Positions 25,536 through 33,964 of a stretch of 64,000 nt of DNA are shown in pieces; positions within the stretch are counted from its first letter, which is position 1; each line of letters begins with the position of its first letter. Under the pieces are notes generated by a model, which worked only from the letters and a program-made list of their open reading frames with translations, ran no database searches and was not told the origin of the DNA. Position numbers and translations under genes: made by a program. Source of the DNA: Anaerolineae bacterium (GTDB lineage: Bacteria; Chloroflexota; Anaerolineae; Aggregatilineales; Phototrophicaceae); the NCBI GenBank assembly GCA_022822305.1, contig JAJEBY010000003.1, forward strand, positions 124,001 to 188,000, written 5' to 3'.

Positions 25536-26648
25536 TTAGTCCGATCCGCCGCCATCATCATCGCCGGCGAGATACGCCTCCAGCGCCGCCGGAATCTCCT
25601 CCCCGCGCAGCTCATATATCTCGGCCGTGGCCGCCAGCGCTTCGTTGACGATGTCCTTCTCGATCGGCAGCAGCAGCGACGCCCCGCCAACCACCAGCAG
25701 CACCGCCCCAATCACCGTGCATAACGATACCGATATGCGCCGGATGAAGGGATTGAAACTGGTATAGTCGGTCAGCACATAACGCAAGCCGTTGAAGCCG
25801 TGCAAAGTCACCAGCACCAGCAAGAATAGATCGAAGACGCGCCAGACATAGACGCCCCAGGCTGTATACGTCCAGCGATGATAGACAAATTCCACCGCCG
25901 TCGGCACGGCGCCGATAGTGCCATTGACTTGCAGCGTCCCGGCGACTTGCTGCGCGGCTGTGATATCAAATACGCCCTGCACCACATGCATCAGCGCCAG
26001 ATGCACAAAAACCAGCGGCACGATTAATATGCCGCTCAGCCGCATGAAAGCCCACCAAAAGCGTTCGACCGGGCTCGCCTGCGGATATTTGCTTCGCGCG
26101 CTCGCGCCGCCATCGCCGCGCACCATGCTGAAGACTGCCGCCAGCACGATTGCCGCGACCAACGCGCCGATGAATCCGGCGACAAACGGCAATTGCTCGA
26201 TGATCGAGAACACCACCACATCCATCACCCGGTCGCCGGCAATGGCATGCTCGACGAAATAAAAATCTACGACATGACCCGCCATCCCCAGAAACACCGG
26301 CGCCAACACAATCAAAGTCAATATCAGCACGGCGACAGCCGCTTGCGACTGATGCCGCCAGAGCTCCGGTTTATAATCGAATATGACGATGCGGATGCCG
26401 TTGAAGGCGTGATAGACCACCGCGAACACCAAGCCGAATTCGCCTATCGTGAAGATCGGTGATTGATAAGCCGCGATCGCCTTGACATACAGATCCGGAT
26501 AGAAGACCGCCCAGGAGGTATCGATCACGTGCAGCGCCAAAAACATCACCACGCCGACCCCGGTCAAGCGATGCAAGACCCAGCTCCACTGCCCGATCGC
26601 CCCTCGATAACGCAAGGTTTCTCTGACGGTCAACACAAGTGTAGTCAA
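25536..26648 (-). CDS. Fused succinate dehydrogenase membrane anchor (SdhC-SdhD)
   Basis: 370 residues. Two tandem anchor modules are visible. The first (residues about 1-160) has SWVLHRLTGVGVV, LALHVIDTSW and YHAFNGIRIVIFDY. The second (about 190-345) has RLSGILIVPLVFVHLALMH and LHGFNGLRYVLTDY, i.e. each half carries its own haem/quinone-type His and the HxxNGxRxxxxDY motif. Standard SdhC and SdhD are separate proteins of about 110-130 residues. TTG 26648 follows AAGGGCG by five bases. The open frame runs up to 26957, but that part is not membrane-like and overlaps rmuC. It is the first gene of the sdh operon. Confidence 0.85.
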   Translation of the reverse strand: MTTLVLTVRETLRYRGAIGQWSWVLHRLTGVGVVMFLALHVIDTSWAVFYPDLYVKAIAAYQSPIFTIGEFGLVFAVVYHAFNGIRIVIFDYKPELWRHQSQAAVAVLILTLIVLAPVFLGMAGHVVDFYFVEHAIAGDRVMDVVVFSIIEQLPFVAGFIGALVAAIVLAAVFSMVRGDGGASARSKYPQASPVERFWWAFMRLSGILIVPLVFVHLALMHVVQGVFDITAAQQVAGTLQVNGTIGAVPTAVEFVYHRWTYTAWGVYVWRVFDLFLLVLVTLHGFNGLRYVLTDYTSFNPFIRRISVSLCTVIGAVLLVVGGASLLLPIEKDIVNEALAATAEIYELRGEEIPAALEAYLAGDDDGGGSD

Positions 26649-26723
26649 GAATCGCCCTTTCTTTTGCGCGCCAAATGCGTCTCGGCGACCGGCTTGTTCT
26701 CGGTGTTTCCGGCAATGCAGCGT

Positions 26724-26731
26724 ATTATAGC
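26724..26731 (-). promoter_or_regulatory. Extended -10 promoter of the sdh operon
   Basis: On the minus strand TGCTATAAT gives an extended -10 box (TATAAT at 26729-26724). No good -35 box is seen. The leader would be about 70 bases. Confidence 0.5.
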
Positions 26732-26772
26732 ACGGGCGCCGCGCCGCGAAAGGGCAAGCCAGCACGTGTATG

Positions 26773-26800
26773 TTGACACGCGCCTGATTCGGAGTAAGCT
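26773..26800 (+). promoter_or_regulatory. Possible promoter of rmuC
   Basis: Perfect -35 box TTGACA (26773-26778), 16-base spacer and a poor -10 box TAAGCT (26795-26800). It overlaps nothing else and lies 30 bases before the rmuC start. Confidence 0.4.
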
Positions 26801-26829
26801 GAATTGGTGTTTCCGCGGGAGGTCGATAA

Positions 26830-28275
26830 ATGGATTTGAGTGAATTGTTGGCAAGCTTGGATGGACTTAGTCTCTTCGTCGGCGCGGCTATCGGGTTGCT
26901 CGGCGGCATCATGCTGCTATTGTTCAGCCGCTTCAGCATGAAACGAGCTTTCGACAAGGCGCTGGCTGAGCAGAAGGCTGCCTATGACAAGGCGCTGGAT
27001 GACAACAAAAGCGCTTACGAAACCGCCACCAAAGCCATGAAGTCCTCTTTTGAAAACCTGTCCAATGAAGCTTTACTGCGAAATCAGAAAGAGTTTCTTG
27101 AATTGGCGAGCAGTCGCTTTGAGGACCAAGAAAAACAACACGGCAATACTCTGGAATCCAAGAAAGAACTCATTGACCAAAGCCTGACGTCAATGTCGAA
27201 GTCGATGACGGACACATTGAACACAGTGCCGACCAACCTGGAGAAGAACCAGAACAAAGTCGCGGAAGTTCTGGACAAGTCGACAAGGGACCTCAAAGAG
27301 TCCAACCAGAGTTACTTGAATCAATTGACGGAAAAATCGGAGACGCAAACCAAGCAACATAACAAAGACCTCGAGTCAAAGAAGGAGCTCATCGACCAGC
27401 GGTTGACAGACATGGACGTCAAGCTGGGCAAAGTCGAAACGTTGGTTCAAGAATTGCAGACGGACCGAAAAGCGCAGTATGGCGCTTTAGACCAGCAGCT
27501 AAAGAGCCTGACATCGACGACATCATCGTTGCAAAAGGCCTTGGCTGACAACCGTGAACGCGGACGTTGGGGAGAGCGAATCGCCGAGGACATATTGCGT
27601 TGGATGGGCTTGATCGAAGGTGTTCATTACGATAAGCAGCTGACCACTAGAGAAGGTACTCGCCCTGATTTTACCTTCCATCTGCCCAATCACATGAGCC
27701 TGAACATGGATGTCAAGTTCCCACTCGACAACTACGAACGCTATCACGTTGCCGAAAACGAAATGGAACGACAAGAATTCAGCGATAAGTTCCTGCGCGA
27801 TGTGAACTCGCGTGTGGCAGAGATACAGAAGCGCGAGTACATCAGTGCCGAGACAGTGGATTGTGTGCTGGTATTTATCCCAAATGAGCAGGTCTATCGC
27901 TTCATCCACGAACAAGACCATACCATCATCGACAGCGCCTTGCGGCAGAAAGTGATCCTGTGCTCACCGCTCACGCTATATATCGTACTCGCGCTCATTA
28001 GGCAGGCGGCGCAAAACTTTAATGTGGAGCGGAAATCACGGGAGATCGTAAATATCGTCAACGAGATTCGCGGCGAATGGTCAAAATACACCGAGAAGAT
28101 GCGTCAGCTGGAGAACACATTTGGCACGATGCAGAAGCGCTTCCACGAGTTGACATTTACTCGTACGCGCGCGCTCGATCGACGATTCGGCAGGATTGAA
28201 GGACTCTTGGAAAGCAATGAACTGGACGAGAACTCTGATACCGCGCTTCCGCAGCTGCCCGAAGAAGCGACCTAA
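26830..28275 (+). CDS. rmuC: DNA recombination protein RmuC
   Basis: 481 residues. An N-terminal membrane helix (about residues 14-36), then a long Lys/Glu/Gln-rich coiled coil (about 40-235), then the RmuC nuclease-like domain starting at RGRWGERIAEDILRW, with RPDFTFHLP and the LNMDVKFPLDNY motif (Asp and Lys of a PD-(D/E)xK fold). In other bacteria RmuC limits inversions at short inverted repeats. Its stop codon overlaps that of convergent yvcK (shared CTAA). Confidence 0.93.
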   Translation: MDLSELLASLDGLSLFVGAAIGLLGGIMLLLFSRFSMKRAFDKALAEQKAAYDKALDDNKSAYETATKAMKSSFENLSNEALLRNQKEFLELASSRFEDQEKQHGNTLESKKELIDQSLTSMSKSMTDTLNTVPTNLEKNQNKVAEVLDKSTRDLKESNQSYLNQLTEKSETQTKQHNKDLESKKELIDQRLTDMDVKLGKVETLVQELQTDRKAQYGALDQQLKSLTSTTSSLQKALADNRERGRWGERIAEDILRWMGLIEGVHYDKQLTTREGTRPDFTFHLPNHMSLNMDVKFPLDNYERYHVAENEMERQEFSDKFLRDVNSRVAEIQKREYISAETVDCVLVFIPNEQVYRFIHEQDHTIIDSALRQKVILCSPLTLYIVLALIRQAAQNFNVERKSREIVNIVNEIRGEWSKYTEKMRQLENTFGTMQKRFHELTFTRTRALDRRFGRIEGLLESNELDENSDTALPQLPEEAT

Positions 28276-29300
28276 TCCCCCGCCTTGACCGCCGCCCGCT
28301 CCGCCATCAACTCCACCAACTTGGCCGCGATCAATTCCGGATTGTGGCGGATGGTATCCTGCTTCTGCCAGAGCGCGCGCTTGCCCGATTGAGTATCAGC
28401 CACATCCGCCAGCACCGGCGTCACGTTCATCGTCAAGATGTTGTGCACCTCGTGCGTCGTCGGCAGCAAGACATCGACCTGCTCCCGCGCATATAACTCC
28501 ATCAACTCCGCGCTCGGCGTCGACGCGTTGAGCACGACATAATCCAGCACGCCGATGCCAAGATAAGAAATGACCTGCTGCACGTGATCGGATAACGTGT
28601 ACCCATCAGTCTGGCCGGGCTGCGTGGTGGTGTTGCAGATATACACTTTGACCGCGCTCGAATCACGAATGGCTTGCGCGATATCCTTGAACGCCAGGCA
28701 AGCGATAACCGTAGTGAAGAGGCTGCCGGGACCAATGGTGATCAGATCCGCATTATGCAAGGCATCAATGCACGGAGGGTGAACCGTGGCATCCGGATTC
28801 TGCACGAAAATCCGTTTGATGGCCGCCTTGTCCAACTGCCTTACGTTGAACTCCCCCTCGACGATGGCGCCATCCACCAGCTCGGCGCAAATGTGCGTGT
28901 TCTCTTCCGTAACCGGATAGATATTCGCCTGGACATCGAGAAACTCGCTGATCTGGTTGATGGCCAAGACAAAGTTGTCCGACATTTGCGTCAGCGCGGC
29001 GATGAACAGATTGCCAAATGCCATGCCATCGAGCTTCGGATCTCCCGGGGCCACGATCCGATGCTGCATCACGCGCGCCAACAGCGAATCGCTATCTGCG
29101 CTCAGCGTCGCCAACGCGTTGCGGATATCGCCCGGCGCGGGAATCTGGGCGAATTCGCGCACGATGCCTGTGCTGCGGCCGGTATCGGTAACGGCAATAA
29201 TCCCGGTCAATTCGGCGCTGTGCTGCTTCAAACCGAGCATGACCTGCACCGCGCCCAAACCGCCGCCTATCGATACTACCCTCATGCCATCCGTGCCCAT
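28272..29300 (-). CDS. yvcK: YvcK/CofD-like protein (gluconeogenesis factor family)
   Basis: 342 residues. SIGGGLGAVQVMLGL at the N-terminus is the nucleotide-sugar or phospho-substrate binding loop, and TDTGRSTG, PAPGDIRNAL and ITIGPGSLFTTVI are conserved in the family. YvcK proteins are linked to cell-shape control and growth on gluconeogenic carbon sources. ATG 29300 has GAGG five bases upstream; ATG 29285 is an in-frame alternative. No rapZ or whiA homologue adjoins, unlike in Firmicutes. Confidence 0.9.
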   Translation of the reverse strand: MGTDGMRVVSIGGGLGAVQVMLGLKQHSAELTGIIAVTDTGRSTGIVREFAQIPAPGDIRNALATLSADSDSLLARVMQHRIVAPGDPKLDGMAFGNLFIAALTQMSDNFVLAINQISEFLDVQANIYPVTEENTHICAELVDGAIVEGEFNVRQLDKAAIKRIFVQNPDATVHPPCIDALHNADLITIGPGSLFTTVIACLAFKDIAQAIRDSSAVKVYICNTTTQPGQTDGYTLSDHVQQVISYLGIGVLDYVVLNASTPSAELMELYAREQVDVLLPTTHEVHNILTMNVTPVLADVADTQSGKRALWQKQDTIRHNPELIAAKLVELMAERAAVKAGD

Positions 29301-29473
29301 AACTGCCTCATGATGTCCGCAAAGTAGTGGCACTAGTATAACCCGAAAAACGCCGATTCGTATCCGCGCCCCAAGGAACAAAGCTGACATCCGTCTGCTG
29401 TGGAAGATCGTGGCAAATTCACGAATCTATGCCATGATACCAGCGACTCTTGGAAGTATGATTCGACTCGCCA

Positions 29474-30826
29474 ATGTCTGGCTCTGCCCAAACAAAAGCG
29501 CTCGTTATAGGCGTCATCGCGGCCTACCTGCTGGCGGGCGCGCTCTTCGCCATCAACACGCCAGCCTGGCAAGCGCCCGACGAGCCCGCCCACTACAACT
29601 ACATTCGACAGATCGCGCAGGATGGCTGCTGCCCGCGTATTGAACCCGGCGATTGGCAAAGTGAATACCAGCGGCGGCTGACAGCGAACCGGTTCGCGCC
29701 GCAACTGCTGGCTAGCCTGGACAGCATCCAATACGAAGACCACCACCCTCCGCTTTATTACATGCTGGCAGCGATCGCCTTCAAGCTCAGCAATGGCAGC
29801 CTGACCATACTGCGGCTCTTATCTGTCGCGCTGGGCGCCGCAACTGTCGTCCTATCCTATCTGATCAGCAAGCGGGTATTTCCCTCGCGGCCGCAGATCG
29901 CCCTGGCTGTGATGGCGCTGATCGCCTTTTTGCCCCAGCACCTGGCCATGAACAGCGCCGTCAACAACGATGCGCTGGCTGAGCTCGTCGTGGGGCTCGG
30001 TCTGCTGTGGATCGTCCGCTACTTGCAGGGCGACGATATCCCGGCTTGGCAGCTCGGCGTCATCGCCGGACTGGCGCTCGTGACCAAGATCACCATCTAC
30101 TTCCTGGCGCTGCTCTTGCCGCTGGCGATATGGCTGACGTGGCGCAGAAGCGATGAAAAACTGAACGCGCTGATTCGCTCGCTCGTCGTCTTCGCGGGGG
30201 TCGCCTTGCTGATCGCGGGCGGTTGGTGGCTGCGCAATATCAGCGTTTACGGCTTCCCGGACTTTCTGGGCTTGGCCGCGCATGACGTGGTAGCGACCGA
30301 TCAATTGCGCACTGCGGATTATATCGCCAGGCACGGTTTGGCAACCTATCTGGGGCAGATCCCCAGCGTGACTTTCAAGAGCTTCTGGGGCCAATTCGGC
30401 TGGATGGCGCTCCCCCTCGATAATGTGCTCGGCGGCTGGATCTACCGCGGATTCGCCCTGCTGACGCTCGCCGGCATCTCGGGACTGCTCTATAGGCTGT
30501 GGTCATTGCGCGGCAACGAAGCCAAGGAGGGCAGCATTGACGACTCCCAACGCGACATCATCGCGGGCTTCGTCGCGGCAGTCCTGCTGGCGCTGTTGGC
30601 TTACGTCTACTACAACATCGAATTCGTGCAGTGGCAGGGGCGCTACCTCTTTCCGGCGCTGATCCCCATCGCCATCGGTCTGGTCTGCGGCGTCGACTCA
30701 TGGCGCTGCCGAATGCTCGGTCGTTGGCATGCGTCGCGCTGGCTGACGCCGCTCGCGCTGCTCTGCCTGTTTCCGCTCGATCTTTATTTGCTTTTCAGCG
30801 TGATTGTGCCGGGGCTGTCACCGTGA
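29474..30826 (+). CDS. Polytopic glycosyltransferase-like membrane protein (DUF2142/GT39 type)
   Basis: 450 residues with about ten hydrophobic helices. The first extracytoplasmic loop has the APDEPAHYNYIRQIA motif, where the Asp-Glu pair is typical of GT-C enzymes that use polyprenyl-phosphate sugars; the downstream HHPPLYYML and QWQGRYLFPAL segments also match the DUF2142 family. It likely glycosylates an envelope glycan or protein; acceptor unknown. A Dpm1-like donor enzyme occurs later in the window (61234). Only one base separates its stop from the convergent efp stop. Confidence 0.8.
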   Translation: MSGSAQTKALVIGVIAAYLLAGALFAINTPAWQAPDEPAHYNYIRQIAQDGCCPRIEPGDWQSEYQRRLTANRFAPQLLASLDSIQYEDHHPPLYYMLAAIAFKLSNGSLTILRLLSVALGAATVVLSYLISKRVFPSRPQIALAVMALIAFLPQHLAMNSAVNNDALAELVVGLGLLWIVRYLQGDDIPAWQLGVIAGLALVTKITIYFLALLLPLAIWLTWRRSDEKLNALIRSLVVFAGVALLIAGGWWLRNISVYGFPDFLGLAAHDVVATDQLRTADYIARHGLATYLGQIPSVTFKSFWGQFGWMALPLDNVLGGWIYRGFALLTLAGISGLLYRLWSLRGNEAKEGSIDDSQRDIIAGFVAAVLLALLAYVYYNIEFVQWQGRYLFPALIPIAIGLVCGVDSWRCRMLGRWHASRWLTPLALLCLFPLDLYLLFSVIVPGLSP

Positions 30827-30827
30827 A

Positions 30828-31391
30828 TCACTTGGTCACGCGCGTGACGTAGGCTTCTTCCTCGAGATTGATTTTGACCACATCGCCGACATTGATAAAC
30901 ATCGGCGCGCTGACCTCGAAGCCGCTTTCCAGTTTGATCTTTTTGGTTGGGCTGTTGGCTGTATCACCGGCCACCGCCGCCTCCACTTCGATCACCGAGT
31001 ACTCCATCGTCTTGGGCAACTCGTAGTCGATCAATTCGCCCTCATAACTCAGCAGCTTGATCTCCATGCTTTCCTTGATATACCTGAGATCGTCGCCAAA
31101 TATGGCGCGATTGAGCTGCGGCTGCTCGTAGGTCTCGGTATTCATGAAGGTGACAAAATCATCATCGGCATAGAGAAACTCGACCTTGTTCGCTTCGACG
31201 CGGATATCCTCGACGCGCTCGCCCGAACTAAAGGTCATCTCGGTGGTTGATCCACTGCGCAGATCACGCACCGTGACACGGATAGTCGCTTTGCCGCGCC
31301 CAGGTTTGTGGTGACGGTATTCCAACACCCGATACAAATTATCATTCTGCGTGAAGGTTGTGCCCTTACGCAATTGATTGACATCTATCAT
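30828..31391 (-). CDS. efp: Elongation factor P
   Basis: 187 residues, three beta domains as usual. EF-P rescues ribosomes at polyproline stretches. The N-domain loop reads HHKPGRGKA, so Arg32 stands where many EF-Ps have a modifiable Lys. No modification enzyme (EpmA/B, EarP, YmfI-like) lies next to it. The middle domain has the FMNTETYEQ motif, and the end has INVGDVVKINLEEEAYVTRV. AAGGA lies upstream of the ATG. Confidence 0.95.
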   Translation of the reverse strand: MIDVNQLRKGTTFTQNDNLYRVLEYRHHKPGRGKATIRVTVRDLRSGSTTEMTFSSGERVEDIRVEANKVEFLYADDDFVTFMNTETYEQPQLNRAIFGDDLRYIKESMEIKLLSYEGELIDYELPKTMEYSVIEVEAAVAGDTANSPTKKIKLESGFEVSAPMFINVGDVVKINLEEEAYVTRVTK

Positions 31392-31473
31392 CTTGAACGC
31401 TGTCCTTGCAAACTGCCCATCTGCCCAATGCCGAGCAGTGTAGCAGACGCCCTACCCGTTGCGTAGCCCCCGA

Positions 31474-31854
31474 TTACAACAGCGCCACCGCTTCAATCTC
31501 GACCAGCGCGCCCACCGGCAATCCCCCCGCCTGCACCGTCGAGCGCGCCGGCGGATCCTGCGGGAAGAACTCGCTGTAGACCGCGTTGAATGCGGCGAAG
31601 TCGTTGATATCGGCCAGGAAGACGGTGGTCTTGACCACCTTGTCCATCCCGCTTCCCGCCGCTTCCAGCACGCCCTTGACATTGTTGAGCGACTGACGGG
31701 TTTGCGCTTGAACGCCGCCGTCGCGCAAGTCGCTGGTACCCGGAATCAGCGGGATCTGGCCGGCAGTGAATACAAAGCCGCCCGCGATAATGCCCTGCGA
31801 ATATGCGCCGACCGCCGCCGGCGCCTTGTCGGTTGAGATGACTTGCTTTGACAT
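31474..31854 (-). CDS. ridA: RidA family (YjgF/Rid) enamine/imine deaminase
   Basis: 126 residues. RidA hydrolyses reactive 2-aminoacrylate-type intermediates formed by PLP enzymes. Diagnostic segments: APAAVGAYSQGI, GFVFTAGQIPLIP, NVKGVLEAAGSGMDKVVKTTVFL and the conserved Arg in DPPARSTVQAGGLP that binds the substrate carboxylate, ending in VEIEAVAL. Divergent from the toxin-antitoxin pair; the shared 81-base gap holds TTGACA on the minus strand followed 16 bases later by CACAAT, a plausible ridA promoter. Confidence 0.95.
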   Translation of the reverse strand: MSKQVISTDKAPAAVGAYSQGIIAGGFVFTAGQIPLIPGTSDLRDGGVQAQTRQSLNNVKGVLEAAGSGMDKVVKTTVFLADINDFAAFNAVYSEFFPQDPPARSTVQAGGLPVGALVEIEAVALL

Positions 31855-31935
31855 GTGCTGGTCCCTTCGCGCTTGTAGAGTTGGTACTGGGATTGTGGTA
31901 TCTTTGTGGTGGCTGTCAAGGGGAAGGACCACACG

Positions 31936-32148
31936 ATGACGCCAAAGGATCGCAAGGCAGTTGTCGATTTGTTGGAAGACAACGATGCCGACCACGCGCC
32001 GCTCGACGATGACGAACCGACAACGGAAGACCTCGTGGAGATGCTGCGCGAGAGTTTAGAAGACGTCAAAGCAGGGCGGATGCGTCCGGTAGAAGAGCTA
32101 CTGCGTGAGCTTGACGAAATACTAGCTGAAGATGACAACGCTAGTTGA
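31936..32148 (+). CDS. Putative antitoxin of a type II toxin-antitoxin pair
   Basis: 70 residues, highly acidic, with no recognised DNA-binding motif by eye. It begins MTPKDRKAVVDLLED and continues with a Leu-rich, Glu-rich helix (VEMLRESLEDVKAGRM). ATG 31936 has GGAAGG eight bases upstream. It overlaps the start of the toxin-like gene by 17 bases, the normal organisation of type II modules. The assignment rests mainly on the neighbour. Confidence 0.65.
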   Translation: MTPKDRKAVVDLLEDNDADHAPLDDDEPTTEDLVEMLRESLEDVKAGRMRPVEELLRELDEILAEDDNAS

Positions 32149-32464
32149 ATCCACTAGACAATTTGACAAAGAGTCGCGTCGCCTGATTCGCAAATTCAGG
32201 TCATTGAGAGATGAACTGGATTTATTGAGATCACAACTACAACGGGGCGAACGTCCCGGTAACCGGCTGGCGGGAATCGGCTACAAGGCATACAAAGTTC
32301 GTCTGGCAAATCGGTCGGCACAACGTGGCAAGAGTGGTGGATTCCGCGTCATCTATCAAGATCGTTCGGGGCAAATGGTGTTGCTGTTGCTGATCTTCTC
32401 CAAGACAGAGCACTCGGATCTACCCGACGATGTCATTATGCGCGTAATTGAAGAATCCAACTAG
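32132..32464 (+). CDS. RelE/ParE-like toxin
   Basis: 110 residues, basic. The order of the motifs fits the RelE/ParE fold: an N-terminal helical hairpin (FDKESRRLIRKF), LAGIGYKAYKVRLANRS, then GGFRVIYQD and VLLLLIFSKTEHSDL, where Arg, Tyr and Lys residues commonly act in mRNA cleavage on the ribosome. Together with the preceding acidic gene it forms a probable stress or mobile-element stabilisation module. A weak hairpin (GCCTG/CAGGC) lies in the 50 bases after the stop. Confidence 0.8.
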   Translation: MTTLVESTRQFDKESRRLIRKFRSLRDELDLLRSQLQRGERPGNRLAGIGYKAYKVRLANRSAQRGKSGGFRVIYQDRSGQMVLLLLIFSKTEHSDLPDDVIMRVIEESN

Positions 32465-32514
32465 ACCTGGGCATTACGCGTCGCCAGCATGCCTGTTATG
32501 CCAGGCTTTGTCCG

Positions 32515-33813
32515 CTACTTCCCCCGCCGCCCATGACAACGCTTGAACTTCTTCCCACTCCCGCAGGGACAAGGATCGTTGCGCCCGGCTGACGCAAAAG
32601 CCCGCTCCAACTCGGTGTCGTAACGCGCCATTTGCAGCATGACGTTGGCCGGCGGACGGCGCTCCGCCAGTTCGCGCGCCATGAAATTCATGGACGGTCC
32701 CACATGGTTGAAGAAGGCCCGATAGCCGGCGCAGAGATAGTTCAAGCCCGGCTCGCCATCCGGCGTCGTGATGAAGCGATTCTTGGGGCAGCCGCCGTTG
32801 CAAACGAACTTGACTTCACAATCCAGGCAATACTGCGGCAGCGTCTCGCGCTTGGCCAAGCCAAAGTCTCGCTGCTGGTCCATCACGACGATTTGATCGA
32901 GCGGAATATCCATGATATTGCCCAGCTTGTAATCCGGCTCGACAAAATGATCGCAAGAATAGACATCGCCGTTATGCTCAAGCGCCAGCGCCAAACCACA
33001 GGTCTCATCAAATATGCATAAACCGGGCGGCGCGCCCGTCCAGGCCGCCAGCGCAATATCGAAGATCTGCACGTAGACCCGTCCAACATCCCGGCGCACC
33101 CACTCCTCGTACATATCGATCAGGAAACGCCCATAACCTTCCGCGCTGACTGAACGGTCGGTGACCTTATCCCCCTCTTGATAGCCGGTCTCGTTGTCGC
33201 GCTCGACGATGGGGATGAATTGCATGTATTGAGCGCCAACCTCGTCGCGCAGGAACTCGTAAACGCGCAGCCCATGACCTTCGTTGGCGGCATGCACCGT
33301 CGTCAGGATATTGAACTCGGCCTTGTGCCGCTCGAGCAAGTCGATGCCCGCCATCACGCGCTGAAAGGTCGGCTGACCGCCCTTGTCCACGCGATAATAG
33401 TCGTGCACGTCCTGCGGACCATCGAGGCTGACGCCGATCAGGAAATCGTTCTCGGCGAAAAATCCGCACCATTCGTCATCTAGCGTGACGGCGTTGGTCT
33501 GCAGCGCGTTGCGGATGCGCATGCCCGGCCGCTTGTGCTTCTGCTGATAGCGCACCGCCTGCCGAAAAAACTCCACGCCCATCAGGGTCGGTTCCCCGCC
33601 CTGCCAGGCGAAGTTGATCTCGTCAACCGATTGCGCCGCGATGTACTGGCGGATGTATTCTTCCAGCAGATTGTCCGACATGCGGAAGTCGCTGCCCGGA
33701 TACAGCCGCTCCTTGGAGAGGAAATAACAATACTTGCAATCGAGGTTGCAGATCGCGCCTCGCGGCTTGGTCATCAGGTGGAAGGCGGGGGGTTGCGTCG
33801 CGGCGGCTTGCAT
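32515..33813 (-). CDS. Radical SAM anaerobic sulfatase-maturase-like enzyme with SEC-C tail
   Basis: 432 residues. The radical SAM cluster motif is C22NLDC26KYC29, followed by WQGGEPTL and a SPASM domain rich in Cys (YSCDHF, YCLDCEVKFVCNGGCPKNRF). This matches enzymes that turn a Cys or Ser of a sulfatase into formylglycine. The extreme C-terminus adds a SEC-C zinc motif (DPCPCGSGKKFKRCH). No sulfatase gene is in the window. The start at 33813 is preceded by no clear ribosome-binding site, but the next upstream part of the frame is not similar to the family. Confidence 0.88.
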   Translation of the reverse strand: MQAAATQPPAFHLMTKPRGAICNLDCKYCYFLSKERLYPGSDFRMSDNLLEEYIRQYIAAQSVDEINFAWQGGEPTLMGVEFFRQAVRYQQKHKRPGMRIRNALQTNAVTLDDEWCGFFAENDFLIGVSLDGPQDVHDYYRVDKGGQPTFQRVMAGIDLLERHKAEFNILTTVHAANEGHGLRVYEFLRDEVGAQYMQFIPIVERDNETGYQEGDKVTDRSVSAEGYGRFLIDMYEEWVRRDVGRVYVQIFDIALAAWTGAPPGLCIFDETCGLALALEHNGDVYSCDHFVEPDYKLGNIMDIPLDQIVVMDQQRDFGLAKRETLPQYCLDCEVKFVCNGGCPKNRFITTPDGEPGLNYLCAGYRAFFNHVGPSMNFMARELAERRPPANVMLQMARYDTELERAFASAGRNDPCPCGSGKKFKRCHGRRGK

Positions 33814-33896
33814 GGCTGGGAGTATAGCGGATTCTGCGGCGGAGGCACAGAGGGCTAGTGGCTCTAATCCATTGTGGCTACAAATTTGCAGAGCAA

Positions 33897-33925
33897 TTGA
33901 CTTGTTTAACATTCAGTAATATTAT
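33897..33925 (+). promoter_or_regulatory. Promoter of the tandem HsdR_N-type genes
   Basis: TTGACT (33897-33902), 17-base spacer, TATTAT (33920-33925), 39 bases before the start of the first nuclease-like gene. Confidence 0.65.
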
Positions 33926-33964
33926 CTCGCGAATCATTTTACAAATTCGCAGGAGAGAGACAGA

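Noticed and set aside
26649-26957. N-terminal extension of the fused Sdh anchor
   Set aside because: It is not membrane-like and overlaps the start of divergent rmuC; the TTG at 26648 has a good ribosome-binding site.
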